A stretch of 64,000 bases of DNA, taken from Micromonospora endolithica. GTDB taxonomy: Bacteria > Actinomycetota > Actinomycetes > Mycobacteriales > Micromonosporaceae. The notes beneath the pieces are model-generated. The model did not search any database, had not been told where the DNA came from, and saw nothing but the letters and a program-made list of their open reading frames with translations. Made by a program: the position numbers and the translations under genes. The stretch lies in contig NZ_RBAK01000014.1 in NCBI RefSeq assembly GCF_003626595.1, forward strand, positions 104,559 to 168,558. Direction: 5' to 3'. Position 1 is the first letter of the stretch. The number at the start of each line of letters is the position of its first letter. Below are positions 8,977-17,119 of this stretch, in pieces.

Positions 8977-10484
8977 TGCTGATGACCCTCCCCGGCGGCG
9001 TCGTCGCCGCTCTCGTGCACCCCGTCGTCGCCCGTACCCCCCGGGCGGTGGTCGCCACCGGCGCTCCCGTTCGCGCCCACCGGCGCCGGAGGGCGGACGG
9101 CCGGCGCGGGCAGCCCCCGCACGATGCGGCGCAGCAGCGGCAGCCGGGTGGCCACCGACCGCTCCGCGCCGTGCTGGCTGGGCCGGTAGTAGTCGGTGCC
9201 GACCAGGTCGTCGGGCACGTACTGCTGGGTGACCACGCCGCGCTGGTCGTCGTGCGGATAGCGGTAGCCGGCGCCGTGCCCGAGCCCCCTGGCGCCGGAG
9301 TAGTGCGCGTCGCGCAGCCCGCGCGGCACCGACCCGCCCCGGCCGGCCCGGACGTCGGCGATGGCCGCCCCGATGGCGGTGGTGGCCGAGTTGGACTTCG
9401 GCGCGGTGGCCAGGTGGATCACCGCCTGGGCCAGGTTGAGCTGCGCCTCGGGCAGGCCGACGTACTCCACCGCGTGCGCGGCGGCGGTGGCCACGCCGAG
9501 CGCGCCCGGGTCGGCCATGCCGACGTCCTCGCTGGCGAAGATGACCAGGCGGCGGGCGATGAACCGGGCGTCCTCGCCGGCGACCAGCATCCGGGCCAGC
9601 CAGTGCAGGGCGGCGTCCACGTCCGAGCCCCGCAGGCTCTTGATGAAGGCGCTGGTCACGTCGTAGTGGGCGTCGCCGTCACGGTCGTAGCGGACGGCGG
9701 CGGTGTCCACCGCCTGCTCGGCGGTGGCGAGGTCGATCCGGCCGGCGCCGAGGGCGGTGGCCGAGGCGGCCGCCGCCTCCAGCGCGGTGAGCGCCTTGCG
9801 GACGTCGCCGGCGGCGAGCCGGACCAGGTGGTCCTCGGCCGCCGCTTCGAGGGTGAGCGCGCCGGCCAGGCCACGCCGGTCGGCGACCGCGCGGCGCAAC
9901 AGGCCGCGTACCGCCTCGTCGTCCAGCGGTTGCAGGGTGAGCAGCACGCACCGGGACAGCAGCGGCGAGATGACCGAGAAGTACGGGTTCTCGGTGGTCG
10001 CCGCGAGCAGGGTGACCGTGCGGTCCTCGACGGCGGCGAGCAGCGAGTCCTGCTGGGTCTTGCTGAACCGGTGCACCTCGTCGATGAACAGCACCGTCTG
10101 CGGCCCGCCGGAGCGGCGCTGGCGGCGGGCCGTCTCGATCACCGCGCGGACGTCCTTGACCCCGGCGGAGAGCGCCGACATGGCGACGAACCGCCGGTCG
10201 GTGGCGCCGGCCACCAGGTGCGCGATGGTGGTCTTGCCGCTGCCCGGCGGCCCCCAGAGGATGACCGACATGGGGACGGCGCCGGAGACGAGCTGCCGCA
10301 GCGGGGCGCCCGGTGCCAGCAGGTGCCCCTGACCGACCAGCTCGTCGAGGCTGGCCGGACGCATCCGGACCGCCAGCGGCGAGCCGGCGTCGACCGGAGT
10401 GAAGCCGTCCACGCCGGCGGCGCCCGTGGGTGCGGGCGGCGCACCGGCGGGTTCACCGAGGGTGAAGAGGGCGTCGGACTCCAT
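8973..10484 (-). CDS. rarA: Replication-associated recombination ATPase RarA (MgsA)
   Basis: AAA+ clamp-loader-like ATPase acting at stalled replication forks. 503 residues from the chosen ATG: RMRPASLDELVGQGHLL (41-57), Walker A GPPGSGKTT (78-86), Walker B VLFIDEVHRF (131-140), then sensor motifs (LLAATTENPYF) and the C-terminal tetramerisation region with SVPRGLRDAHYSGA. An upstream in-frame start at 10532 is possible, but ATG 10484 gives the family's usual MESDALF beginning. The stop overlaps the large membrane-protein gene by 4 bases. Confidence 0.95.
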   Translation of the reverse strand: MESDALFTLGEPAGAPPAPTGAAGVDGFTPVDAGSPLAVRMRPASLDELVGQGHLLAPGAPLRQLVSGAVPMSVILWGPPGSGKTTIAHLVAGATDRRFVAMSALSAGVKDVRAVIETARRQRRSGGPQTVLFIDEVHRFSKTQQDSLLAAVEDRTVTLLAATTENPYFSVISPLLSRCVLLTLQPLDDEAVRGLLRRAVADRRGLAGALTLEAAAEDHLVRLAAGDVRKALTALEAAAASATALGAGRIDLATAEQAVDTAAVRYDRDGDAHYDVTSAFIKSLRGSDVDAALHWLARMLVAGEDARFIARRLVIFASEDVGMADPGALGVATAAAHAVEYVGLPEAQLNLAQAVIHLATAPKSNSATTAIGAAIADVRAGRGGSVPRGLRDAHYSGARGLGHGAGYRYPHDDQRGVVTQQYVPDDLVGTDYYRPSQHGAERSVATRLPLLRRIVRGLPAPAVRPPAPVGANGSAGGDHRPGGTGDDGVHESGDDAAGEGHQQ

Positions 10485-10560
10485 CACGGGAACAGTACCG
10501 GGCCCGAGCGGTGTCGCCGGAAGCAGCGCCACCGCCCGGGCCGTCAGTGATCGGATCCGG

Positions 10561-10773
10561 TCAGCCCCGGCCCGGACGCCGGCCGCGGTACCAGCGACCG
10601 CCCCCGCCGCCGCGCGGGCCGCTGCCGACCCCGGCCAGGTAGAGCGACAGCAGCAGCAGGCCGAGCATCAGCAGGGTGTGCACGTTGAACAGGTCGGGCG
10701 CGCCGAAGTTGGTGTCCAGCAGGTCGATGAGCAGGGCGAAGCCGAAAACGATCGCCGCGAGAATGGCGAGCAT
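10561..10773 (-). CDS. Small two-helix membrane protein
   Basis: 70 residues with two hydrophobic segments (LAILAAIVFGFALLIDLL and LLMLGLLLLSLYLAGV) joined by a short loop, and an Arg/Gly-rich basic C-terminus. The start at 10773 is set by GGAGGA 5 bases upstream of ATG. It stands alone between rarA and a divergent acetyltransferase gene. Short proteins of this form are common and unnamed in actinobacteria; function unknown. Confidence 0.78.
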   Translation of the reverse strand: MLAILAAIVFGFALLIDLLDTNFGAPDLFNVHTLLMLGLLLLSLYLAGVGSGPRGGGGGRWYRGRRPGRG

Positions 10774-10901
10774 GTCGTTCCTCCGGTGGGGGTTACCAGT
10801 AGGTCGGCCGGGATGTACCCAAACGGTCCGTCCGTCAATCTCCACGGTGGATCCGGTGCCCCGGCCGGCACGCCCGCGCCCGGCGTTCCTAGGCTGACCG
10901 G

Positions 10902-11639
10902 ATGATCACGCTGGTGGAGCCCCTGGAGGGGCGGGACGCCATCCTGGCGGCAGCCGGTCACCACCCGTACGTGCGGAACGCCCTGTGGCCCGCCGGCCGG
11001 CTGCGTGGCTGGCGCCGGGACGGCGCGGTCGGCTGGCTGCTGCCGCACGGGCCGGGTCCGGCCGGCGGCGCGATCGGCGCGCCCGGGCCGGCGGTGGAGA
11101 TCGTCGCCGACCTGGTGGACCGTGGTGTCCTCGGCCCGGGCCAGTGGTTGCACCTACCGCGCCTGGACCCGGCGACACCGGCCGGGCTCCCGGTGGCCAC
11201 GCGCGACGAGTGGGACTTCCTCTGGACCACCGCGCCCCCACCGGAGCAGCCGGCGCAGGAGCGGGTGGTCCGCCTCACCGCCGCGGACCACCCGGCGCTG
11301 ACCGCGCTGGTCGACGCGTCGTTCCCGACCAGCACGTCACGGCCGGGCGATCCCCGGGTCGTCGACTGGTACGGCATCCGGGCCGGCGACCGGCTGGTGG
11401 CCTGCGGCGCCGACCGCAGCCGGGGCGACATCGGCTTCCTCGCCGGGCTGACCGTCGCGCCGGAGCACCGGGGACGAGGCCTGGGCGCGGCCCTCACCGC
11501 CGGGATGACCCGGGCGCTGCTCGCCCGGTACGACACCGTGGCGCTCGGCGTCTACACCGTCAACGTCGGTGCGATCCGGCTGTACCGGCGCCTCGGCTAC
11601 ACCCACGCCCTCGCCCGCACCTCGGTCCGGCTGGGCTGA
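10902..11639 (+). CDS. GNAT-family N-acetyltransferase
   Basis: 245 residues. The C-terminal half is a clear GNAT domain: LAGLTVAPEHRGRGLGAAL supplies the acetyl-CoA pyrophosphate-binding loop (RGRGLG), followed by AIRLYRRLGYT, the end signature of the fold. The N-terminal 120 residues are less conserved and may hold a second degenerate GNAT unit. Substrate is not predictable. Its 3' part lies antisense to the C-terminal extension of the neighbouring MFS gene. Confidence 0.87.
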   Translation: MITLVEPLEGRDAILAAAGHHPYVRNALWPAGRLRGWRRDGAVGWLLPHGPGPAGGAIGAPGPAVEIVADLVDRGVLGPGQWLHLPRLDPATPAGLPVATRDEWDFLWTTAPPPEQPAQERVVRLTAADHPALTALVDASFPTSTSRPGDPRVVDWYGIRAGDRLVACGADRSRGDIGFLAGLTVAPEHRGRGLGAALTAGMTRALLARYDTVALGVYTVNVGAIRLYRRLGYTHALARTSVRLG

Positions 11640-12872
11640 CCGGCGACCTGCCCGCCAGGCGGGCAGGTACATCGGGGCGGCCAGGGCCAGGGCGACCGCG
11701 CCGGCCAGCATCGCGGTGCCCACGCTCGCCCGGTCGGCCACCGCGCCGAGCGCGACGCCGCCCGCGGCGCCCGACGGCATGGCCACCATCGAGACCAGTG
11801 ACAGGACGCTGGTGCGGTGCGGGCCGTCGACCTGGCGGTGCACCAGCCCCTTGTAGACCGGGTTGGCCGCGCCGTGCACGGCGTAGCAGAGGAAGTAGGC
11901 GATCAGCACCCCGATCGGGCCGGCGAGCAGCGCCATCCCGACCACGGTGGCGCCCTGCACCACGTGCAGCAGCGCCGCGCCGGCCGCCGGGCCGAGCCGG
12001 CGGGTGAGCAGCGGCACCAGCGCCGCGCCGCCGGCCGAGGCGAGCCAGGCCACCGTGCTGGCCGGTCCGAGCAGTGACGCCGCCCGGTCGGCGTCGCCGA
12101 CGACGTCGGCGAGGCGGACCGGCAGCAACGTCTCGAAGGCGATCATGCCGAAGCCCCAGAACAGCTCGACCACCACCAGGGCGGCCAGCACCCGGGACCG
12201 GCGCAACAACCCCAACGCCTGGCCCACCATGCGCGGCGCTCGGGCAAGCGAGGACCGCAACGCTTCCGGACCGGCGGCGGGCCGGATCTCCACCAGCAGG
12301 GTCACCAGTGCCACCAGGGAGACCAGTTGCAACGCCACCGCCGCGACGACCGGCGTGGTGAGGGCGCTGAACGGTCCGACCGGCCCGAGCGCGACCAGGC
12401 CACCGCTGAGCAGGGCGCCCGCGGCGATGCACAGGCCGAGGACCGTGCCGCTCTGACCGAGCCCCTTCTCGTACGCGGCGTCCGGGTCAGCGGCGAGGGT
12501 GGTGTCGACGTACCAGGCCTCCAGGGGGCCGCTGTCCAGCGCCCGGTATACGCCCTGCAACGCCCAGACCGCGACCAGCAGCGCGAAGGTGTCCGCGACC
12601 ACCAGCATTCCGAGGGAGACCAGGTTGACCAGCGCGGCGACCACCAGCAGGGGCCGTCGGCCGAGCGCGTCGGCCAGGCCGCCGGTGGGCAGTTCCAGCG
12701 CCAGGACGAGCAGGCCCTGGGCGGCGGTGGCCAGGCCGATCTGGGTCAGCGACAGGCCGCGCTCCTGCATCAGCAGGACGGTCACCGGGATGACCAGTCC
12801 GACCGGCAGCCAGCGCAGGCCGTGCAGGATCAGGAAGCGCCGCCGGACCTGGGTGACGCTCAGGGTGCTCAT
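11337..12872 (-). CDS. MFS transporter, ArsR-linked
   Basis: 511 residues. About 400 form a 12-helix major facilitator with the loop motif GGLADALGRRPLLV between helices 2 and 3. A hydrophilic tail of about 100 residues follows YLPAWRAGRRS. No stop codon occurs in this frame at the expected end, so the frame runs 303 bases antisense into the GNAT gene. The ATG overlaps the stop of the upstream ArsR gene by one base (TGATG), placing both in one operon. Drug or metabolite export is likely; the substrate is unknown. The tail may be real or reflect a lost stop. Confidence 0.87.
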   Translation of the reverse strand: MSTLSVTQVRRRFLILHGLRWLPVGLVIPVTVLLMQERGLSLTQIGLATAAQGLLVLALELPTGGLADALGRRPLLVVAALVNLVSLGMLVVADTFALLVAVWALQGVYRALDSGPLEAWYVDTTLAADPDAAYEKGLGQSGTVLGLCIAAGALLSGGLVALGPVGPFSALTTPVVAAVALQLVSLVALVTLLVEIRPAAGPEALRSSLARAPRMVGQALGLLRRSRVLAALVVVELFWGFGMIAFETLLPVRLADVVGDADRAASLLGPASTVAWLASAGGAALVPLLTRRLGPAAGAALLHVVQGATVVGMALLAGPIGVLIAYFLCYAVHGAANPVYKGLVHRQVDGPHRTSVLSLVSMVAMPSGAAGGVALGAVADRASVGTAMLAGAVALALAAPMYLPAWRAGRRSAQPDRGAGEGVGVAEAPVQPDRTDVDGVDAERHGVVPGEQRPGHPGGEGRAQASSPVLRRDGQPGEEADVAPAAVGAAGHQPVAGPDAVPVDDPGIARP

Positions 12873-13462
12873 CACTGCTCCACCCGGGGGAAGGCGGCCA
12901 GGAAGACGTGCACGTCGCGGGTGTCCGGGGCCGGTGGCGCGACCTCGTCGCGGTAGCGCATCACCACCGCCCACAGTTCGTCGTTGAGCGCCCGCAGCCG
13001 GGGCGGGTCCAGGGCCAGCACCAGGTCGCCCATGCCGGCGGCGTCCCGCCACGCCCGGTCCTCATCGGCGGAGACCGCCCGCCAACGTTGCGCCGCCTCG
13101 ACCAGGTAACGGACCTGGTGAGCCATGATCCACTCGACGGCGGCGCGGGCGTCCGGGTCGTCGTCGAAGTCGGTGGGCTCGAAGTGGCTGATCTCGTGGG
13201 CGGCCCGCCACCAGCGCTGCCGGCCGCTGCCGAGGTCCGGGGCCTCGGCCACCAGCCCGGCGTCGGCGAGCTGGCGCAGGTGGTAACTGGTGGCGCCGGT
13301 GTTGGTGTCCAGCTTCCCGGCCAGCGTGGTGGCGGTGGCCGGGCCGTCCAGCCGCAGCGCGCCGAGCAGGCGCATCCGCAGCGGGTGGGCCAGGACACGT
13401 ACCTGAGCGCCGTCCAGGTGGACCTCTCGTGCCTCCGGGCGCCGGGCGGGCTGGTTCTCCAT
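12872..13462 (-). CDS. ArsR-type winged-helix transcriptional regulator
   Basis: 196 residues. An N-terminal HTH of the ArsR/SmtB type (VRVLAHPLRMRLLGALRLDGPATATTLAGKLDTNTGATSYHLRQLADAGLV, written here only as a range of about residues 20-70) is followed by a roughly 120-residue effector region with W-rich helices (GRQRWWRAAHEISHF). No CxC metal motif is seen, so it is probably not a metal sensor. It overlaps the MFS gene by one base and has a large inverted repeat just upstream, suggesting autoregulation of an ArsR-MFS operon. No ribosome-binding site precedes the ATG; a leaderless transcript is likely. Confidence 0.88.
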   Translation of the reverse strand: MENQPARRPEAREVHLDGAQVRVLAHPLRMRLLGALRLDGPATATTLAGKLDTNTGATSYHLRQLADAGLVAEAPDLGSGRQRWWRAAHEISHFEPTDFDDDPDARAAVEWIMAHQVRYLVEAAQRWRAVSADEDRAWRDAAGMGDLVLALDPPRLRALNDELWAVVMRYRDEVAPPAPDTRDVHVFLAAFPRVEQ

Positions 13463-13522
13463 GAATGCACAATATCTCTGCACACTTTCTATGCACAATA
13501 GTTGTGCATAGAAAGTGTGCAG
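13463..13522 (-). promoter_or_regulatory. Operator/leaderless promoter of the ArsR-MFS operon
   Basis: A perfect inverted repeat occupies 13478-13522: 21-base arms around a TAG centre, with inner half-sites TATGCACAA/TTGTGCATA. A further direct copy of ATGCACAATA lies at 13465-13474. On the minus strand TTGTGC, an 18-base gap and TATTGT form a plausible -35/-10 pair, with TATTGT 6 bases from the ATG, as in leaderless transcripts. The repeat would cover the -35 region. It could also serve as a terminator for the upstream SDR gene, but it lacks a T-tract. Confidence 0.7.
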
Positions 13523-13545
13523 GAGTCGCCGTGCTGTCGGCGGGG

Positions 13546-14355
13546 TCAGGCCAGGAGTTCGGCGACGCCGCGCAGCCGGGTACGGAGCAGACCGGCGGCG
13601 CGGGTGGAGTCCAGGCGTACGTCGGTCGGACGGCGCTGCCCGCACGCCGCACCGGTGGTGGTGCGCAGGCCCGCCGGGTCCAGCCCGTCCCGGCGGGCCA
13701 CCAGGACGCCCAGCTCGGCCCGGCTGACCGCGTCCGGACCGGCCACGTTGAGCGGCCCGGCGTAGCCGTTGTCGACCAGTTCCAGCACGGCGGCGGCCAG
13801 GTCGGCGACGTCCACCGGGCAGCGCAGCTCGTCGGTGAACAGCGCCACCCGGCCGGCCAGGGCGTCCCGGCAGAGCTGGATCTGCTTGCTGCCCTCCCCC
13901 ACGATCAGCGAGGTACGCACCAGCGCGGCTCCCGGATCGAGCGCCCGCACCGCCGTCTCCGCCGCCGCCTTCGCCGCGCCGTACGGGAAGACCGGCGTCG
14001 GCGGCTCGTCGTCGGAGTAGGGCGTCGGCCGCCCGGCGTGCAGGGCGTCGCTGGACAGGTGCACCAGCCGGGCCCCCACCTCGGCGGCGGCGTACGCGAC
14101 GTGCGCCGCCCCGTCGGCGGTGACCGCCCAGTCGTCGTACCGGTAGGGGGTGGCCACGACCGCGTCGGGGCGCACCGCGACGAAAAGCTCGCGCACCGCG
14201 GACCGGTCCGTCACGTCGAGCCGCCGCACGAGAACACCCGGCACCCCGACCGATCCGGTGTGCACGGTCCCCACCACCGCACGCCCGCCGGCGATCCCCT
14301 GCCGACAGACCTCCCGCCCCAGAAACCCGCTGGCCCCCACCACGAGCAGCCTCAC
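13546..14355 (-). CDS. NAD(P)-dependent sugar reductase/epimerase-like SDR (RmlD type)
   Basis: 269 residues of the extended SDR fold. N-terminal GASGFLG nucleotide loop (7-14), VVATPYRYDDW, LSSDALHAG, and the catalytic YGAAK. This layout resembles dTDP-4-dehydrorhamnose reductase, but no other deoxysugar genes are nearby, so the substrate is open. GTG start at 14355 with a purine-rich upstream stretch. It is followed by the 45-nt inverted repeat before the ArsR gene and preceded by a dispersed palindromic repeat. Confidence 0.85.
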   Translation of the reverse strand: MRLLVVGASGFLGREVCRQGIAGGRAVVGTVHTGSVGVPGVLVRRLDVTDRSAVRELFVAVRPDAVVATPYRYDDWAVTADGAAHVAYAAAEVGARLVHLSSDALHAGRPTPYSDDEPPTPVFPYGAAKAAAETAVRALDPGAALVRTSLIVGEGSKQIQLCRDALAGRVALFTDELRCPVDVADLAAAVLELVDNGYAGPLNVAGPDAVSRAELGVLVARRDGLDPAGLRTTTGAACGQRRPTDVRLDSTRAAGLLRTRLRGVAELLA

Positions 14356-14375
14356 CCCTACCCCTTTCCCCTGTC

Positions 14376-14430
14376 GATCATGAGGTTAGCGGGGCGACAC
14401 GGCGAGCCGGGACCCGCCAACCCCATGATC
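14376..14430. repeat. Dispersed GATCATG inverted repeat, copy 1
   Basis: Arms GATCATGAGGTTAGCGGG (14376-14393) and CCCGCCAACCCCATGATC (14413-14430) pair with two mismatches over 18 bases, with a 19-base spacer. The same motif recurs at 63810-63867. It sits between aspS and the SDR gene and may also act as a terminator for aspS. Confidence 0.7.
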
Positions 14431-14450
14431 AACTGCGGAGGGAGGGGCGG

Positions 14451-16256
14451 TCAGACCGGGTCGGCGACGGGGGCGGCGGGGCCGGCGGTGCCGGCGTGGG
14501 CCGGCGCCTGGGGCTTGGGCTTGGCGTCGATGCCGGCCTCGGTGCGCTGCTGGGCGGTGATCGGCGTCGGCGCGCCGGTCAGTGGGTCGAAGCCGCCGCG
14601 GGTCTTCGGGAACGCGATGACCTCGCGGATCGAGTCCGCGCCGGCGAGCAGCATGCAGACCCGGTCCCAGCCGAACGCGATGCCGCCGTGCGGCGGGGCA
14701 CCGTACTTGAACGCCTCCAGCAGGAACCCGAACTTGTCCTGCGCCTCCTCCGGGGTGATGCCGAGCAGGTCGAAGACCCGCTTCTGCACGTCGCCCCGGT
14801 GGATACGGATGGATCCGCCGCCGATCTCGTTGCCGTTGCAGACGATGTCGTACGCGTAAGCCAGCGCGCGGTCCGGGGCCTCCTCGAACCGGTCCACCCA
14901 GTCGGCGTTCGGCGAGGTGAACGGGTGGTGCACCGCGGTCCAGCCGCCCTCGTCGGTCTTCTCGAACATGGGTGCGTCGACCACCCAGCAGAACGCCCAG
15001 GCGCTCTCGTCGACCAGCTTCGCCCGCTTGGCGATCTCGATGCGGGCCGCGCCGAGCAGTTCCTGCGCCTCCCGCGGGTTCGTGCCGGCGGCGAAGAACA
15101 CCGCGTCGCCCGGCTTCGCGCCGACCGCGTCGGCCAGGCCGGCCAGGTGCGCCTCGGACAGGTTCTTCGCCACCGGGCCGCGCGGCGCGCCGGTCTCGGC
15201 GTCCAGCACCACGTAGGCCAGGCCCTTCGCGCCGCGCGCCTTGGCCCAGTCCTGCCAGCCGTCCAGCTCCTTGCGGGTCTGCGACGCGCCACCGGGCATC
15301 ACCACCGCGCCGACGTAGCCGCCCGCGTCGATCGCCCCGGCGAACACCCGGAACTCGGTGCCGCGCAGGTAGTCGGTCAGCTCGGTCAGCTCCACGCCGT
15401 AGCGCAGGTCCGGCTTGTCGGAGCCGTACCGGGCCATCGCGTCGTGCCAGGTGATCCGCGGGATGGGCCGGGAGATCTGGTGCCCGGCCAGGTCCTTCCA
15501 CAGCGCCGCGACGATCGCCTCGCCCAGGTCGATCACGTCGTCCTCGGTGACGAAGGACATCTCGATGTCGAGCTGGGTGAACTCCGGCTGCCGGTCGGCA
15601 CGGAAGTCCTCGTCGCGGTAGCAGCGGGCGATCTGGTAGTACCGCTCCATGCCGCCGACCATCAGCAGCTGCTTGAACAGCTGCGGCGACTGCGGCAGCG
15701 CGTACCAGCTGCCGGGCTGGAGCCGGACCGGCACCAGGAAGTCCCGCGCGCCCTCCGGCGTGGACCGGGTCAGCGTCGGGGTCTCGATTTCCAGGAAGTC
15801 CCGCTCGTGCAGCACCGTGCGGGCGAGCTGGTTGGCCCGCGAGCGCAGCCGCAGCGCCTTCGCCGGGCCGCTGCGGCGCAGGTCCAGGTAGCGGTAGCGC
15901 AGCCGGATGTCGTCGCCGGCCTCGACCTGGTCGTCGACCGGCAACGGCAGCGGGGCGGCCTCGGACAGCACCTCCAGCGCGGTGGCGGTCACCTCGATCT
16001 CGCCGGTCGGCAGCTCCGGGTTCTCGTTGCCCTCGGGACGGCGGGTCACCTCACCGACGACCTTCACGCAGAACTCGTTGCGCAGCGCGTGCGCGTCCTC
16101 CTCGCGGAAGACGACCTGCACGACGCCGGAGCCGTCGCGCAGGTCGACGAAGATGACACCGCCGTGGTCGCGCCGGCGGGCCACCCACCCGGCGAGCGTC
16201 ACCGTGGTGCCGGCGTCCGTCGCGCGCAGGTTGCCGGCGTCATGGGTACGGATCAC
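14451..16256 (-). CDS. aspS: Aspartyl-tRNA synthetase (AspRS, bacterial type)
   Basis: Charges tRNA-Asp (and possibly tRNA-Asn). 601 residues: N-terminal OB-fold anticodon domain (GWVARRRDHGGVIFVDLRDGSG), class II core with RYRYLDLRR, FLEIETPTL, ARCYRDEDFRADRQPEFTQ shown by its ends, the bacterial GAD insertion, and motif 3 around GIAFGWDRV near the C-terminus. GTG 16256 is preferred: GAGGAG lies 9 bases upstream, while the longer ATG at 16301 has no ribosome-binding site. The C-terminal tail is Pro/Ala-rich. Confidence 0.96.
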   Translation of the reverse strand: MIRTHDAGNLRATDAGTTVTLAGWVARRRDHGGVIFVDLRDGSGVVQVVFREEDAHALRNEFCVKVVGEVTRRPEGNENPELPTGEIEVTATALEVLSEAAPLPLPVDDQVEAGDDIRLRYRYLDLRRSGPAKALRLRSRANQLARTVLHERDFLEIETPTLTRSTPEGARDFLVPVRLQPGSWYALPQSPQLFKQLLMVGGMERYYQIARCYRDEDFRADRQPEFTQLDIEMSFVTEDDVIDLGEAIVAALWKDLAGHQISRPIPRITWHDAMARYGSDKPDLRYGVELTELTDYLRGTEFRVFAGAIDAGGYVGAVVMPGGASQTRKELDGWQDWAKARGAKGLAYVVLDAETGAPRGPVAKNLSEAHLAGLADAVGAKPGDAVFFAAGTNPREAQELLGAARIEIAKRAKLVDESAWAFCWVVDAPMFEKTDEGGWTAVHHPFTSPNADWVDRFEEAPDRALAYAYDIVCNGNEIGGGSIRIHRGDVQKRVFDLLGITPEEAQDKFGFLLEAFKYGAPPHGGIAFGWDRVCMLLAGADSIREVIAFPKTRGGFDPLTGAPTPITAQQRTEAGIDAKPKPQAPAHAGTAGPAAPVADPV

Positions 16257-16309
16257 GACTTGCGTCTCCTCATCTGCTGCCACGTCTGTCTCCACCCGCA
16301 TTCTGTCAG

Positions 16310-16366
16310 GTAAGGAAGGGCCCCTTCCTAACGCCTCCGGTAGAGCAGGGGTCCCCTGTTAACACC
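16310..16366. repeat. 57-bp palindrome-rich repeat, copy A
   Basis: Contains two palindromic modules: TAAGGAAGGGCCCCTTCCTA and a second around AGGGGTCCCCTGTTAAC. It is the inverted counterpart of 16993-17049 (about 90% identity by eye over 57 bp). Located between aspS and the DUF998 gene. Confidence 0.82.
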
Positions 16367-16395
16367 CGGGCACCCGCTCGGGGAGAGCGCGTACG

Positions 16396-17031
16396 GTGTG
16401 CCGGGTGCGCGTACCCCGATGGGCCCTGCTCTCCGCGACCGCCGCGCCGGTGCTGCTGATCGGCGGCTGGACGCTCGCCGCGGCCCGGCAGCCCGGCGGT
16501 TTCGACCAGGTCTCGGGCACGATCAGCGCGCTCGCCGCGCGCGACGCCACCGACCGGTGGATCATGACGGTGGCCCTGCTCGGCCTCGGCCTGTGCCACT
16601 GCGTGACCGCCGCCGGACTGCGGTCGCTGCGCCCGGCCGGGCGGGCGCTGCTGGCCCTCGGCGGGGTCGCCACGGTCGCGGTCGCGGCGTTTCCGCTGCC
16701 CGCCGAGCGGGGCTCCTCGACGCCGCACGGGCTGGCCGCCGCGGTCGCGTTCGGCGCCCTGGCGCTCTGGCCGGCGCTCGCCGCGCGCCGGGACCGCGGG
16801 CCCGGCCCGGCCGCCGGCCTGACCCCGCGCCAGGGTACGACCGCCACGGCGCTGCTGCTGCTGGCCGTCGGGTGGTTCGTGGTGGAGCTGGCGACCGGCG
16901 GCCCGCGGATCGGGCTGTCCGAACGGGTGGCCGCCGGAGCCGAGGCGCTCTGCCCGCTGGTGGTGGCGCTGACTCTGCTCCGACGCCTGTCCGGCGTTAA
17001 CAGGGGTCCCCTGCTCTACACCAGGCGTTAA
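16396..17031 (+). CDS. DUF998-family multi-spanning membrane protein
   Basis: 211 residues with six or so hydrophobic segments. GGFDQVSGTISALAARDATDR and the following helices match the DUF998 family of unknown function. GTG start at 16396; an in-frame GTG at 16405 is an alternative. The last 11 residues (VNRGPLLYTRR) and the stop codon are encoded by a 57-bp repeat element, copy B, so the natural C-terminus was probably altered by its insertion. Confidence 0.8.
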   Translation: MCRVRVPRWALLSATAAPVLLIGGWTLAAARQPGGFDQVSGTISALAARDATDRWIMTVALLGLGLCHCVTAAGLRSLRPAGRALLALGGVATVAVAAFPLPAERGSSTPHGLAAAVAFGALALWPALAARRDRGPGPAAGLTPRQGTTATALLLLAVGWFVVELATGGPRIGLSERVAAGAEALCPLVVALTLLRRLSGVNRGPLLYTRR

Positions 17032-17049
17032 CGGGGGGCCCTTCCTTAC
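16993..17049. repeat. 57-bp palindrome-rich repeat, copy B (inverted)
   Basis: Reverse-complement partner of copy A at 16310-16366. It carries GTTAACAGGGGTCCCCTG and GGGGGGCCCTTCCTTAC modules. It overlaps the 3' end of the DUF998 gene and supplies its TAA stop (17029-17031). The two copies bracket a 740-bp segment. Confidence 0.82.
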
Positions 17050-17098
17050 CCGCACCAAGGCGGGCCGCCGGTGTCCCGACGGCCCGCCTTGGTGCGGG
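17049..17098. terminator. Strong hairpin between convergent genes
   Basis: Perfect 19-base arms (17049-17067 and 17080-17098; CCCGCACCAAGGCGGGCCG) with a 12-base loop. It lies 21 bases beyond the protease stop on the minus strand and 17 bases beyond the DUF998 stop on the plus strand, so it can serve both. Confidence 0.85.
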
Positions 17099-17119
17099 TG
17101 GATCAGTGGTGCGTGCGGA

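Noticed and set aside
6636..10550. 1304-codon plus-strand frame
   Set aside because: Antisense of the disordered membrane protein and rarA; low-complexity Arg/Pro translation only.
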